Shown here piece after piece: positions 9,239-17,536 of a stretch of DNA of 36,191 nucleotides (the first letter of the stretch is position 1; every line of letters starts with the position of its first letter). The notes beneath the pieces were generated by a model, which saw nothing but the letters and a program-made list of their open reading frames with translations, was not told the origin of the DNA and ran no database searches. Position numbers and translations under genes: made by a program. Origin of the DNA: Marinobacter sp. ELB17. GTDB taxonomy: Bacteria > Pseudomonadota > Gammaproteobacteria > Pseudomonadales > Oleiphilaceae. The stretch covers positions 1 to 36,191 of the forward strand of contig NZ_AAXY01000032.1 in the NCBI RefSeq assembly GCF_000169375.1, read 5' to 3'.

Positions 9239-10093
9239 TTAATCAAACACTACGGTCTTGTTTTCGTGGGTGATCACGCGGTCTTCGATATGCGAACGCA
9301 GACCGCGTGCCAACACACTTTTTTCCACATCTTTGCCCAGGCGCACCATGTCGTCAGTGGTATCGCGGTGGGTGATGCGAATCACCGACTGTTCGATGAT
9401 CGGGCCTTCGTCGAGGTCCTGAGTCACGTAGTGGCAAGTAGCCCCGATAAGCTTCACACCACGGCTGTAGGCCTGGTGATAAGGGCGGGCGCCGGCGAAC
9501 GAAGGCAAAAAGCTGTGGTGAATATTGATCACCTTGCCCGCGTATTTGGCGCACAGTTCCGGCGGCAGAACCTGCATGTAGCGCGCCAGCACCACCACAT
9601 CGACCTGGTGCTGCTCGAACAGGTCTTCAATGTGGGCAAAGGCTTCTTCGCGATTGTCTTTGCTGACCGGCACGTGGTGGTAAGGGATGTCGTGCCATTC
9701 CACCATGCGGCGCAGATCGTCGTGGTTGGACACTACCGCGACAATTTCGACGTTCAGTTCGTTGCTCTGCCAGCGGTGCAGCAGATCAGCCACGCAGTGG
9801 GATTCTTTGCTGCACATCAACACCACTTTTTTCGGCTGCGCCGAATCGGTGATGCGCCAGTTCATGTTGAACTCGCGGGCGATGGGTGCAAACGCTGCGC
9901 GAAACTGTTCCAGACCAAAGGGAATCGAGTTGGCCTTGATTTCGTGACGCATAAAAAACCAACCACTGTGGGTATCGGAATGGTGGCTAGCTTCGGTTAT
10001 CCAGCCGTTGTAGGTGGACAAAAAATTACTCACCTTAGCGACAATTCCAACCCCGTCCGGGCAGGAAATCACAAGACGGTAGGTATGCTCCAT
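9239..10093 (-). CDS. purU: Formyltetrahydrofolate deformylase
   Basis: Hydrolyses 10-formyl-THF to THF and formate, balancing one-carbon pools. The 284 residues comprise an N-terminal ACT domain (about 5-85, with CPDGVGIVAKVSNFL) and a formyltransferase-fold catalytic domain. That domain carries NIHHSFLPSFAGARPYHQA and the DEGPII segment with the catalytic aspartate. The length is normal for PurU. It is a single gene, divergent from ggt. The 127 bases between its stop and gyrA include GC-rich inverted sequence but no U-tract, so no terminator is claimed. Confidence 0.96.
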   Translation of the reverse strand: MEHTYRLVISCPDGVGIVAKVSNFLSTYNGWITEASHHSDTHSGWFFMRHEIKANSIPFGLEQFRAAFAPIAREFNMNWRITDSAQPKKVVLMCSKESHCVADLLHRWQSNELNVEIVAVVSNHDDLRRMVEWHDIPYHHVPVSKDNREEAFAHIEDLFEQHQVDVVVLARYMQVLPPELCAKYAGKVINIHHSFLPSFAGARPYHQAYSRGVKLIGATCHYVTQDLDEGPIIEQSVIRITHRDTTDDMVRLGKDVEKSVLARGLRSHIEDRVITHENKTVVFD

Positions 10094-10237
10094 GAAAGCC
10101 TTTCCTTAACTCAAACGCGGGAAAGCGGATACGTCGGGGGGAAGCCATAACCTGAAATCAAGCTGACGGCGTTACGCACCAATGAAAATAACGCGTTATG
10201 ATAGCGTATCTGAACGCTGGAAACGAGGAGCTAACGC

Positions 10238-12058
10238 ATGCACAGCCACCTACAGGCACCCGATTCAAAAACAGACTCAAACACCCGCTCTGGGCGACTA
10301 AAAGCCACCGTGCTGGGTGCTTTTGCTATTAGCACCAAGTTGGTGGCTGTTAGTGCCCGGTTAATAGTTATCAGCACCAGTCTGGCTGTCAGTTACGGCG
10401 CCCACGCCGATGCCATTCTAGAGGGCGAACGCTTTAATCCGGTCACTGCTACGCAGGGCATGGTGTCTACCAGCCACGCCCTGGCCACCGAAGTCGCGCT
10501 GCAGATATTGAAAGACGGCGGTAATGCGGTGGATGCCGCGGTTACAGCCGGCTTCGCCCTGGCCGTTACCCAACCCCGCTCCGGCAATATTGGCGGCGGC
10601 GGTTTTATGCTGATAGCGCCGGGTGATGGCGCCGCGCCGGAAGCCATTGACTACCGCGAAACCGCGCCGGCAGCAGCCACCGAAGATCTGTTCCTGGACG
10701 ACGATGGCAACGTGGTACAAAACCGCAGTCGCTTTACCCACAAAGCCGCAGGCGTGCCCGGCACTGTGGCCGGGCTGGCTCTGGCTCTGGAACGCCACGG
10801 CAGCATCAGCCTGAAGCAGGCTTTGGCGCCGGCAATTAAGCTGGCCAGTGACGGCTTTATAGTGCCGCGGCGCTTCAACGAAGGGCTGGAGCAGGCCCGC
10901 GAGCGCATGACCCTCTGGCCGGCCACCCTGAAAACCTTTTATAAAGAAGACGGTTCAGCCTGGCAGCCCGGCGAACGCTTTCGCCAGCCGGAACTGGCAG
11001 CAACCTTGCAACGCATCGCAGACCAAGGCACCGACGGCTTTTACAAAGGCGAAACTGCGCGTCTGATTGCTGAAGAAATGGCCCGGCACGACGGCCTGAT
11101 TACCGAGGCTGATCTGGCCGGCTACAAGCCTGTCGTCCGCACACCGGTACACGGCACTTATCGCGGATACGACATTTACTCCATGTCGCCGCCCTCCTCC
11201 GGCGGCGTTCACATCGTGCAGATTCTGAACATTATGGAAGGGTTCCCCATCGCGGAATTCGGCCACAACTCCGCCAGCGCCATTCACTACATGGCCGAAG
11301 CCATGAAACTGGCCTACGCCGACCGCACACAATATCTAGGCGACACCGACTTTGTGGATGTGCCTGTGGCGGGATTAATCAGCAAGGGCTATGCAGAAGA
11401 GTTACGCGGCACGATTAGAGCGGAAAAAGCCCGCCCGGCCAGCGAGATAAAACCGGGGCAGCCTGCGGCTTATGAAAGCCCTGAAACCACGCATTTTTCA
11501 GTAGTAGACCGTTGGGGTAATGCGGTATCAAATACTTACACCATCAACTTCAGTTACGGTTCAGGCATTACCGTGGCCGGCGCCGGTTTTTTATTGAATA
11601 ACGAAATGGACGATTTCAGCGCCAAGCCAGGCGTACCCAACGCTTACGGTTTAATCGGCGGCGCAGCCAACAAGATCGAACCCGGCAAACGCATGCTCAG
11701 TTCCATGTCGCCTACAGTGGTTCGCAAAGACGGTCGCAACTTTCTGGTAACCGGCAGCCCTGGCGGCTCGCGCATCATAACCACGACTCTGCAGGTAATC
11801 ATGAACGTGATTGACCACGGCATGAACATACAAAGCGCGGTCAGTGTGCCGCGTATTCATCACCAATGGTTGCCAGATCAGATTCGTATAGAGCAAGGCA
11901 TTAGTGCAGACACAGTGAAGCTGCTGGAGAGCAAAGGTCACACGGTGGTCACTGACTCGGCAATGGGCGCGATTCAGAGCATTATGATTGGCGAAGATGG
12001 CACGCTTTACGGTGGCGCAGACCCTAGGCGCAGTACGTCATCGGCACAAGGTTTTTAA
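10238..12058 (+). CDS. ggt: Gamma-glutamyltransferase (glutathione hydrolase)
   Basis: Periplasmic N-terminal nucleophile hydrolase that cleaves the gamma-glutamyl bond of glutathione and related peptides. The proenzyme of 606 residues is expected to cut itself before Thr417 in the TTHFSV motif, giving large and small subunits. GNIGGGGFML and the oxyanion-loop segment SSMSPTVV are also present. A long, Lys/Arg-interrupted signal region (about residues 20-57) ends in AHA before Asp58. GAGGAG lies about eight bases before the ATG. The 144 bases upstream, shared with purU, contain a TATGAT hexamer at 10197-10202 without a convincing -35. Confidence 0.96.
   Translation: MHSHLQAPDSKTDSNTRSGRLKATVLGAFAISTKLVAVSARLIVISTSLAVSYGAHADAILEGERFNPVTATQGMVSTSHALATEVALQILKDGGNAVDAAVTAGFALAVTQPRSGNIGGGGFMLIAPGDGAAPEAIDYRETAPAAATEDLFLDDDGNVVQNRSRFTHKAAGVPGTVAGLALALERHGSISLKQALAPAIKLASDGFIVPRRFNEGLEQARERMTLWPATLKTFYKEDGSAWQPGERFRQPELAATLQRIADQGTDGFYKGETARLIAEEMARHDGLITEADLAGYKPVVRTPVHGTYRGYDIYSMSPPSSGGVHIVQILNIMEGFPIAEFGHNSASAIHYMAEAMKLAYADRTQYLGDTDFVDVPVAGLISKGYAEELRGTIRAEKARPASEIKPGQPAAYESPETTHFSVVDRWGNAVSNTYTINFSYGSGITVAGAGFLLNNEMDDFSAKPGVPNAYGLIGGAANKIEPGKRMLSSMSPTVVRKDGRNFLVTGSPGGSRIITTTLQVIMNVIDHGMNIQSAVSVPRIHHQWLPDQIRIEQGISADTVKLLESKGHTVVTDSAMGAIQSIMIGEDGTLYGGADPRRSTSSAQGF
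10328..10396 (+). repeat. Imperfect 42-base tandem duplication in the ggt signal-peptide region
   Basis: The segment beginning ATTAGCACCAAG at 10328 recurs 42 bases later as ATCAGCACCAGT at 10370, followed in both copies by GGCTGTTAGT or GGCTGTCAGT, with a three-base gap. In protein it gives ISTKLVAVS then ISTSLAVS. It lengthens the hydrophobic part of the signal peptide and keeps the frame. Confidence 0.6.
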
Positions 12059-12103
12059 GCCTTGGAAAAAATCAAAACAGCGATTACGCCATAAACACGT
12101 CCG

Positions 12104-14161
12104 TCAGGTTTTGGTCAGGCTCGCCACAGTGCGAGCCGTGCGTTCAAATGTGAGCGCAATGCGCTCGAACATACCCTCGATAATAACCGTTTGTTGATCT
12201 GGCAAGTCCACCGAATGTACAGCCTGCAACAAACGGTCACTGGCTTCGCGAAACCCGGGATTGAACTCGCCACGGGAACTCATTAGATAGGTATCTGCCA
12301 GCACCTGCTGCCAATTACGCAACTCGGCATCTACCAGCGGCCCGCGCCGCTTACGAACGAGTTTACGCAGGCGCATGGACGTGTGCCCCAGGTTAAGGCC
12401 GGTAAAACCCAGATCCGTCATAAAGCGTTCGCTGCGTTTATTTTCCTGATCGTAATTGGCCAGCCTCAGCAGGCGCTCGCCCATGCGGCCGTTATACCAG
12501 CGTTCCGGCGTGGGATGGTTGCTTATATCCACCAGATCTCGCGCTGTTGCGTGCAATAGCCGCCGCTTCATCAAGTGGCTATCGGGCGGCGCAATCAGCT
12601 GAAATATCCAATAGAGCGCACCAATACCTACCAGCAGGCCGAGCGCATTGTTGGCGGCGTCTGCGGCGTTAAATGTCATATCGTTACCAGGCTGGATGAT
12701 CAGCGCGAAGGGAATGCAAAAACCCAGGCCGTAAGGCAAGGTTTCGCGGCTGGCCAACGCCACTAGACCAATGTAATAAGGCCCAGCCAATACCAGTATC
12801 AGAATTTCAAAATCCCCACTGCTTTGTGACAGCAGTGCCAGCCCGAACACCAGCGCCGCCGGTACCGAGACCACCACACCCAATAGCAGGCGGCGGAGAA
12901 ATACCTTCAGAAAGGCTAAAGAAAAGCGTGCAAAAGTGACCGAAAACACCACTGGCATAATCATCATCAAAATGGCCGAGGGGCTGGCAGTGGTCACCCA
13001 GACGGTGGCACCAAACAGAAACACCATGCCTGTACGAAAACCATTGATGGCGCCAAACAGAGGGTCCCGATGAGTGGACAGTTTGGGGGCTTTCAACAGC
13101 GTGCTGTCGGGATTCTCCAGAGCGTTGTAGGCCCGCAACACCACTGCCAGGTCTGATGCCAGCTCTAAGGCCGTGCCTGCCAGGCGGGTAACAATGGCAG
13201 ACTCATCTACAAACGCAGAACGCTGTTCCAGCAGCTGTCGTCGCAATGCCTGCGCCAGGCGGTAGGCTTCTTCATAGTTGTCGGTCGCAACGACCAGGCG
13301 AAAATGGGTGCGCATGGTATCCAGCATCTGGCGAAACGCTGGCGACAGCAGGTCATCGTGATTACGATGGAAACGGCCAAGAATCTGGGCCAGCGCTACC
13401 AGCGACAGCACCTTGTTGCTGAGCAGATTGGCAGCCCGGCTGCGCCCAGGACCCTCCGGGCTTTCATACACCACGGCGCTGGAGTCGTCTGCCAGCGCAA
13501 CCAGGGTTTCCAGAATCTGCTCAGCGCTTTGGTGGCGCTGGTCGTGGGTGCTTTGCGGGTCTAGCTCGAAGGTCAGATTTTCCAAGGTTCTGTTAATAGC
13601 CTTGCGGGCGTCGTCGCGCATTTGGTCTTTCACCATCATTGGCCACAGCAGCTTGCTGACCAACATGGCGCACACCGCGCCCACGGTGATTTCACTGATA
13701 CGAGCCTGGGCAATATCAAACACTGCCTTGCTACTGGCGGCTTCGGCATTGGCCATCACCAGAATCACCACCAGAGCAGCGGTCATGCCGGCCATGGCAA
13801 AGGCATAGATAAAGTTTTTGCTGTGCACCATGGCCGCGGCCGCGGAGTTCAGGCTCACCCACAAAACCAGACTGGCCAGTGCCAGCAGCGGGTAAGGTAT
13901 CAGCAACGCCAGTATCAGGATGCCGACGGCACCCCCCAGCAGTGATCCCAGAATCAGGCACAGGGCTTTTTCGATTACCATCCCGCTTTCCGGGCGGATC
14001 TGTAGAAAAATAGCGGCGACCAAGGCCCAGTAAGGCCGCTCCAACCCCAAATACATGGAGGTGAACAGCGCCATGGCCATGGCGATAAGGCCTTTGATGG
14101 CGAAAATCACCGAGTGCTTGTCGGGCATCAGCAACTGTGCAAGCCAGGGGTGTAGCTGCAT
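12104..14161 (-). CDS. FUSC-family aromatic acid efflux protein (AaeB-like)
   Basis: Inner-membrane protein of 685 residues in the fusaric-acid-resistance / p-hydroxybenzoate efflux family. Two hydrophobic blocks of several membrane segments each (about residues 18-170 and 365-530) alternate with long hydrophilic cytoplasmic stretches, the usual FUSC layout. The opening region with LERPYWALVAAIFLQIRPESG is typical. Its ATG lies one base after the stop of the membrane fusion protein gene, and the DUF1656 gene precedes that. This order (AaeX, AaeA, AaeB) indicates an efflux pump for aromatic carboxylic acids, but the real substrate is not known. It is convergent with ggt across 45 bases that show no clear terminator. 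Confidence 0.88.
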   Translation of the reverse strand: MQLHPWLAQLLMPDKHSVIFAIKGLIAMAMALFTSMYLGLERPYWALVAAIFLQIRPESGMVIEKALCLILGSLLGGAVGILILALLIPYPLLALASLVLWVSLNSAAAAMVHSKNFIYAFAMAGMTAALVVILVMANAEAASSKAVFDIAQARISEITVGAVCAMLVSKLLWPMMVKDQMRDDARKAINRTLENLTFELDPQSTHDQRHQSAEQILETLVALADDSSAVVYESPEGPGRSRAANLLSNKVLSLVALAQILGRFHRNHDDLLSPAFRQMLDTMRTHFRLVVATDNYEEAYRLAQALRRQLLEQRSAFVDESAIVTRLAGTALELASDLAVVLRAYNALENPDSTLLKAPKLSTHRDPLFGAINGFRTGMVFLFGATVWVTTASPSAILMMIMPVVFSVTFARFSLAFLKVFLRRLLLGVVVSVPAALVFGLALLSQSSGDFEILILVLAGPYYIGLVALASRETLPYGLGFCIPFALIIQPGNDMTFNAADAANNALGLLVGIGALYWIFQLIAPPDSHLMKRRLLHATARDLVDISNHPTPERWYNGRMGERLLRLANYDQENKRSERFMTDLGFTGLNLGHTSMRLRKLVRKRRGPLVDAELRNWQQVLADTYLMSSRGEFNPGFREASDRLLQAVHSVDLPDQQTVIIEGMFERIALTFERTARTVASLTKT

Positions 14162-14162
14162 A

Positions 14163-15023
14163 TTACTGATCGGTTTCGAGATAGATTGAAACCGTCATGC
14201 CGGCGCTAAGATTGAGGCTTGGCGGCAGTGAGTCCAGAGTGATGTCCACCGGTATGCGCTGGGCCAAGCGTACCCAGTTCACCGCCTGCTGCACTTGTGG
14301 CAACAACTGGCTGTTGCTACTAACGCTGGTGTCGGCAATGCCTTGGGCAATACTGGTGACCTTGCCCTGCATTTCACCGCCGCTCATCAGTGTTACCCGG
14401 GCATTTTGGCCAACGTGGATTTTCTGAAGCTTGGTTTCTTCAAAGTAACCGGTCACGTAAAACGAGCTTTTCTGCACCAGAGACACCACCGGCTGGCCCT
14501 GGTTTACGTAGTTGCCTTCGTTCAGGATGAGATTGCTAACGGTGCCGGTTTCAGGCGCCGTTACCCGGGTGCGTTGCAGGTCAATACGAGCCGTTGCCAG
14601 CTGAGCCTGAGCCAACTCGTAACTGGCTTTGGCAGACTCGGTTTGAATGCGGTAGGTTTCCAGATTCTCGCCGCTAATAGTCTGGCGGCCGCTCAAGCCT
14701 TCGTGGCGCTGATACTGATGCCGGGCCAATTCCCAGGCGCTGCGCTTTTGCGCCAGGTAAGCGCCGGCTTCGGCAATTTTTGCCTGATAGCGGGATTCAT
14801 CAATCACAAACAGCAAATCACCCTTGTTAACTGGCTGGTTGTTGCTTACTTCAAGACGGGTTACCCAGCCGGATACGTCGGGCGCTATAGTAATAACATC
14901 TGCGCGAATACGGCCATCGCGGGTCCAGGGCGAATGTAAATAGTGATTCCATATCCAGTTGCCGGCCAATATCGCGGCAAAAACCACCAGCAGGGTAATC
15001 CCAACACGCAATAATTTTCCCAT
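14163..15023 (-). CDS. HlyD-family membrane fusion protein (AaeA-like)
   Basis: Periplasmic adaptor of 286 residues that would link the FUSC protein to an outer-membrane channel. There is one N-terminal membrane anchor (about residues 7-26), then the TRDGRIRADVITIAPDVSGWV lead-in of AaeA/EmrA-type adaptors. A lipoyl-like half motif, a helical hairpin rich in Ala, Gln and Glu (about 85-150), the second lipoyl half and a beta-barrel domain follow. An AAGCGAG element precedes the ATG. No outer-membrane channel gene is in the window, so a shared TolC-like partner is likely. Confidence 0.9.
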   Translation of the reverse strand: MGKLLRVGITLLVVFAAILAGNWIWNHYLHSPWTRDGRIRADVITIAPDVSGWVTRLEVSNNQPVNKGDLLFVIDESRYQAKIAEAGAYLAQKRSAWELARHQYQRHEGLSGRQTISGENLETYRIQTESAKASYELAQAQLATARIDLQRTRVTAPETGTVSNLILNEGNYVNQGQPVVSLVQKSSFYVTGYFEETKLQKIHVGQNARVTLMSGGEMQGKVTSIAQGIADTSVSSNSQLLPQVQQAVNWVRLAQRIPVDITLDSLPPSLNLSAGMTVSIYLETDQ

Positions 15024-15032
15024 AAGCTCGCT

Positions 15033-15233
15033 TCAGTCTCCCACCCAGTAAATAGTCAGCGCCAGATAACACACGAAAATGCCGACATCGAACCAGGCAT
15101 CTTTCCAGATATAACGCCTCCAGTTCAGCCGGTGCAGCACCCAACGAGTGGCCATGGTCATCAAAAACGCCAGTGGCCCCAGCACTACCAAAGGGCTGAA
15201 CAGCATTCCGCCTAAACTCAGCTCATGAAACAT
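15033..15233 (-). CDS. DUF1656 small membrane protein (AaeX-like)
   Basis: A 66-residue protein beginning MFHELSLGGMLFSPLVV, the characteristic start of DUF1656, with two predicted membrane helices (about residues 9-28 and 46-63). A longer in-frame reading to 15299 exists, but its extra 22 residues look unlike the family, so the ATG at 15233 is chosen. It lies nine bases upstream of the membrane fusion gene and heads the efflux operon. The role of AaeX proteins is unknown. Confidence 0.85.
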   Translation of the reverse strand: MFHELSLGGMLFSPLVVLGPLAFLMTMATRWVLHRLNWRRYIWKDAWFDVGIFVCYLALTIYWVGD

Positions 15234-15428
15234 GCGTGTTTTTATCACCCGATTATTGCGGAATCTGTGTGTATTGCCAGCAAAGAGTGTATTGGACAAC
15301 TATCGGACGCGAAAACCAATAGCCATTTGCCAGTACATTCACAACTCATTCGACACGGTGCTTATATCAGGGTATTGGCAGTGGCAAAGGGCCAGCCACT
15401 AGGTTTACGCCAATTAAGCCCCGCCAGC

Positions 15429-15641
15429 CTAGTAGCAGGAATTCGGCGACGATTCAGGATTGATGTCACCGGCCACTTCGTCCGGGTCTGTACCGTGGTG
15501 GGCCAGCACTTCACGCACAAAGTTCACCTGCGCCAGCACCCGCTCGGCATCGTCACCGTAATCGTAGCGGTTTACTTCTACCGGCTGCGGCATAAAGGTA
15601 AAAGCGGTTTTCAGTGCAGTCAATGTATCGTCGTCTATCAT
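15429..15641 (-). CDS. Small protein of unknown function
   Basis: An ORF of 70 residues from the ATG at 15641; a TTG at 15674 would give 81. The sequence is acidic, soluble and rich in Asp and Glu, with no membrane segment or cysteine pair; the middle contains FTFMPQPVEVNRYDYGDD. I do not recognise the family. No clear ribosome-binding site precedes either start, which lowers confidence. Amino-acid composition looks protein-like, and nothing larger occupies the opposite strand. It lies downstream of the CPXCG gene and may share its transcript. The 195 bases beyond it (15234-15428) are the presumed control region of the efflux operon, where no feature stands out. Confidence 0.5.
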   Translation of the reverse strand: MIDDDTLTALKTAFTFMPQPVEVNRYDYGDDAERVLAQVNFVREVLAHHGTDPDEVAGDINPESSPNSCY

Positions 15642-15755
15642 CAGCAGGTACCGGTTAACGTGAATGATTTTCAAAACCGACTATCGGCGAGGACGCACCC
15701 AACGTCAATCATTGCTAGCGCCCCGTTTAGCATTACTGATCATGCACCTTAAGGC

Positions 15756-15953
15756 TCAATAAGTGTCGTTCTCGCTGTACACGGCCACCGACAAGTCACC
15801 GTTGTTTGCCTCTGTCACCACAAAGGTGATCGGCTTACAGCACACCTGACAGTCTTCGATGTATGACTGCTGCGCGTCTTCGGGGTTAATCAGCACCTCA
15901 ACAGACTCACCGCAGTAGGGGCATCCGATCATGGTTTCGGTCAGTTCGTTCAT
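15756..15953 (-). CDS. CPXCG-motif cysteine-rich protein
   Basis: A 65-residue protein with CPYCG (Cys11, Cys14) and CQVCC (Cys35, Cys38, Cys39), the pattern of the small Cys-rich CPXCG family, probably a zinc ribbon. The function is not established. AAGGATG precedes the ATG at a short distance. It starts 13 bases after the DUF429 gene stop, so the two are probably co-transcribed. Confidence 0.88.
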   Translation of the reverse strand: MNELTETMIGCPYCGESVEVLINPEDAQQSYIEDCQVCCKPITFVVTEANNGDLSVAVYSENDTY

Positions 15954-15966
15954 AAAGCATCCTTAT

Positions 15967-16698
15967 TCAGCATGCGCCCTGGGGCACGTAGATATAGCCC
16001 TGTTCCGTGCAGCCGAATACCCGTTCACTGTTCCCAGCCTGGTACAAAGCCGCAATATACAGGCAAACAATCGCATCCAATACGTCTTCGTTATGCTTCA
16101 GAGCTGCACCACGCAAAGACTGAATACGCTGCGTATCCAAATAGGGTAAAAATAACGGGCCTATGGTCAACATCATTCTTTGGGACTGCGCCAGGCTAAG
16201 CAGCAAACTGGCAAGCCGGGCCTGGCCCTGGCGCTTATCCGCTACCTGGCCTTTTTTATAAAGCAGCCGCTCAGGAAGCTGAAATATTTCGATCAGTGCA
16301 GGGTGGGGATAACACTCCAGCTGCCACTTTTGCCCGGGTGCAGCTGCATGGCCAAAGCCGGCTGCGTGCAAATGATCTCCTAGCAACACGCCGTTGGAAG
16401 CGGGAAACAGAGTCAGATTGCAAGCGTGGCAGGATGCCTTCCGCGCAGCATAAGCCACCGCGACACCACGCTCACAGGGCCGCTGCCCGCTCTGGTTACG
16501 AATGATGAGTGGGCCGTCTACCGCCACGCCGTGAAGACTGTCGATAGAATCCAGGGCACTGGCAACGGCGTCAAAACCGTGAAGATTTTCAAACACGCCG
16601 GTCACTGCTATAGCGCCATCGGCAACGTGCCCTACCGCAATAGCCGTAGGGTTGCGATTGCCCTGCCAGGCAAGGTCGACACCTGCAATCACTGCCAT
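15967..16698 (-). CDS. DUF429 family protein, predicted RNase H-like nuclease
   Basis: The 243-residue product opens with GVDLAWQG, the conserved first strand of DUF429 with its acidic residue. A VAVDGPL segment follows mid-protein, and KHNEDVLDAIVCLYIAAL lies near the C-terminus, supplying further acidic residues. These fit an RNase H-like fold, but no biochemical role is known for the family. It is divergent from imuA. The LexA box begins about 108 bases upstream of this start, so SOS control of this gene is possible but not indicated by position. Confidence 0.82.
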   Translation of the reverse strand: MAVIAGVDLAWQGNRNPTAIAVGHVADGAIAVTGVFENLHGFDAVASALDSIDSLHGVAVDGPLIIRNQSGQRPCERGVAVAYAARKASCHACNLTLFPASNGVLLGDHLHAAGFGHAAAPGQKWQLECYPHPALIEIFQLPERLLYKKGQVADKRQGQARLASLLLSLAQSQRMMLTIGPLFLPYLDTQRIQSLRGAALKHNEDVLDAIVCLYIAALYQAGNSERVFGCTEQGYIYVPQGAC

Positions 16699-16782
16699 AA
16701 AATTGCCTTTCCAGTTTTCATTTTACGCTAAGACTACCACTGTAAACGGTGACCCGGTCATTCGAATTCTTAATCCTGGCGG

Positions 16783-16811
16783 TTGAAATCTGGCCCTGTT
16801 CAGAATACTGT
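16783..16811 (+). promoter_or_regulatory. Candidate imuA promoter
   Basis: TTGAAA at 16783-16788 and TACTGT at 16806-16811 are separated by 17 bases. The -35 is good and the -10 is weak. The -10 lies inside the LexA box, so a bound repressor would block polymerase. Confidence 0.45.
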
Positions 16812-16825
16812 ATATATAAACAGTA
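16806..16825 (+). promoter_or_regulatory. LexA (SOS) box upstream of imuA
   Basis: The 20-base site TACTGTATATATAAACAGTA has perfect CTGT and ACAG half-sites eight bases apart. It differs from the ideal E. coli SOS box by one base in the AT-rich centre. It ends 15 bases before the imuA ATG and overlaps the presumed -10. It should place imuA-imuB-dnaE2 under LexA repression and DNA-damage induction. Confidence 0.93.
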
Positions 16826-16840
16826 CTTCGAGATTTAGCC

Positions 16841-17530
16841 ATGAATGAACTTCTATCCGCCCTGAAGCAAAGCGCACGTATTTGGCAGGGCCATCAGCCT
16901 GCTCACACCAGTCAACCGGCAGAATCTACCGGTTACCAAGCGTTGGATAACCAGCTGGGCGGGCTGGGCTGGCCGCGGGGAGCACTCAGTGAATGCCTGC
17001 TGGACACACCTGGTATTGGCGAGCTGCATTTGCTGCTGCCACTGATGCAGCGCCTGACCCATAGCGAAAAAACCGTATTCTGGCTGAACCCGCCGCACAT
17101 TCCTTATGCCCCGGCGCTGGTGCGTGAAGGTGTTGACCTTGACCAAGTGGTGGTCATTCACACACAGGACAGCGGCGATTTTTTATGGACCTTGGAAAAC
17201 TGCCTGCGCTCACCGGTCACAGGGCTGGTTATGGCCTGGCCCGGCAAGCTGGCTTTACGCGACGTGCGGCGTTTGCAGCTGGCCGCTGAAGCCGGCAGCA
17301 ACGTGTGCGTATTGTTTCGCGAACGCTGCCATGCCGCGCAAAATTCGCCGGCGGCTCTGCGCCTTGAGTTGCAGCCAGACGCTAACCAATGCCTGCACGT
17401 GAAAATACTCAAACGCCGCGGCAGTTGGCCGGGCCAGCACTGCGAACTGCCGTTGCCGCAGCGAGCTGGCCTGGCTGCGGCCGAAACCAGCCGCGTGGTT
17501 AAGGGCCCCTGGCCCAAGTCGGCCCGGTAA
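16841..17530 (+). CDS. imuA: Translesion synthesis-associated protein ImuA
   Basis: A 229-residue RecA/SulA-related accessory protein of the ImuA-ImuB-DnaE2 mutasome. The GYQALDNQLGGLGWPRGALSE segment at about residues 31-51 is typical of ImuA; the position corresponding to a RecA P-loop (about 55-60) is degenerate, so ATP binding is doubtful. It is known in other bacteria to be needed for damage-induced mutagenesis with ImuB and DnaE2. It is the first gene of the SOS operon and ends six bases before imuB. A weak CGAG is the only ribosome-site candidate. Confidence 0.9.
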   Translation: MNELLSALKQSARIWQGHQPAHTSQPAESTGYQALDNQLGGLGWPRGALSECLLDTPGIGELHLLLPLMQRLTHSEKTVFWLNPPHIPYAPALVREGVDLDQVVVIHTQDSGDFLWTLENCLRSPVTGLVMAWPGKLALRDVRRLQLAAEAGSNVCVLFRERCHAAQNSPAALRLELQPDANQCLHVKILKRRGSWPGQHCELPLPQRAGLAAAETSRVVKGPWPKSAR

Positions 17531-17536
17531 CCCTTT

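Noticed and set aside
9266..10150. 294-residue plus-strand frame opposite purU
   Set aside because: Antisense to a clear PurU, with shadow-type His/Val/Gln composition.
15033..15299. Longer 88-residue reading of the DUF1656 gene
   Set aside because: The family begins at MFHELSLGG; the extra 22 residues are basic and polar with no family match, so the ATG at 15233 was used.
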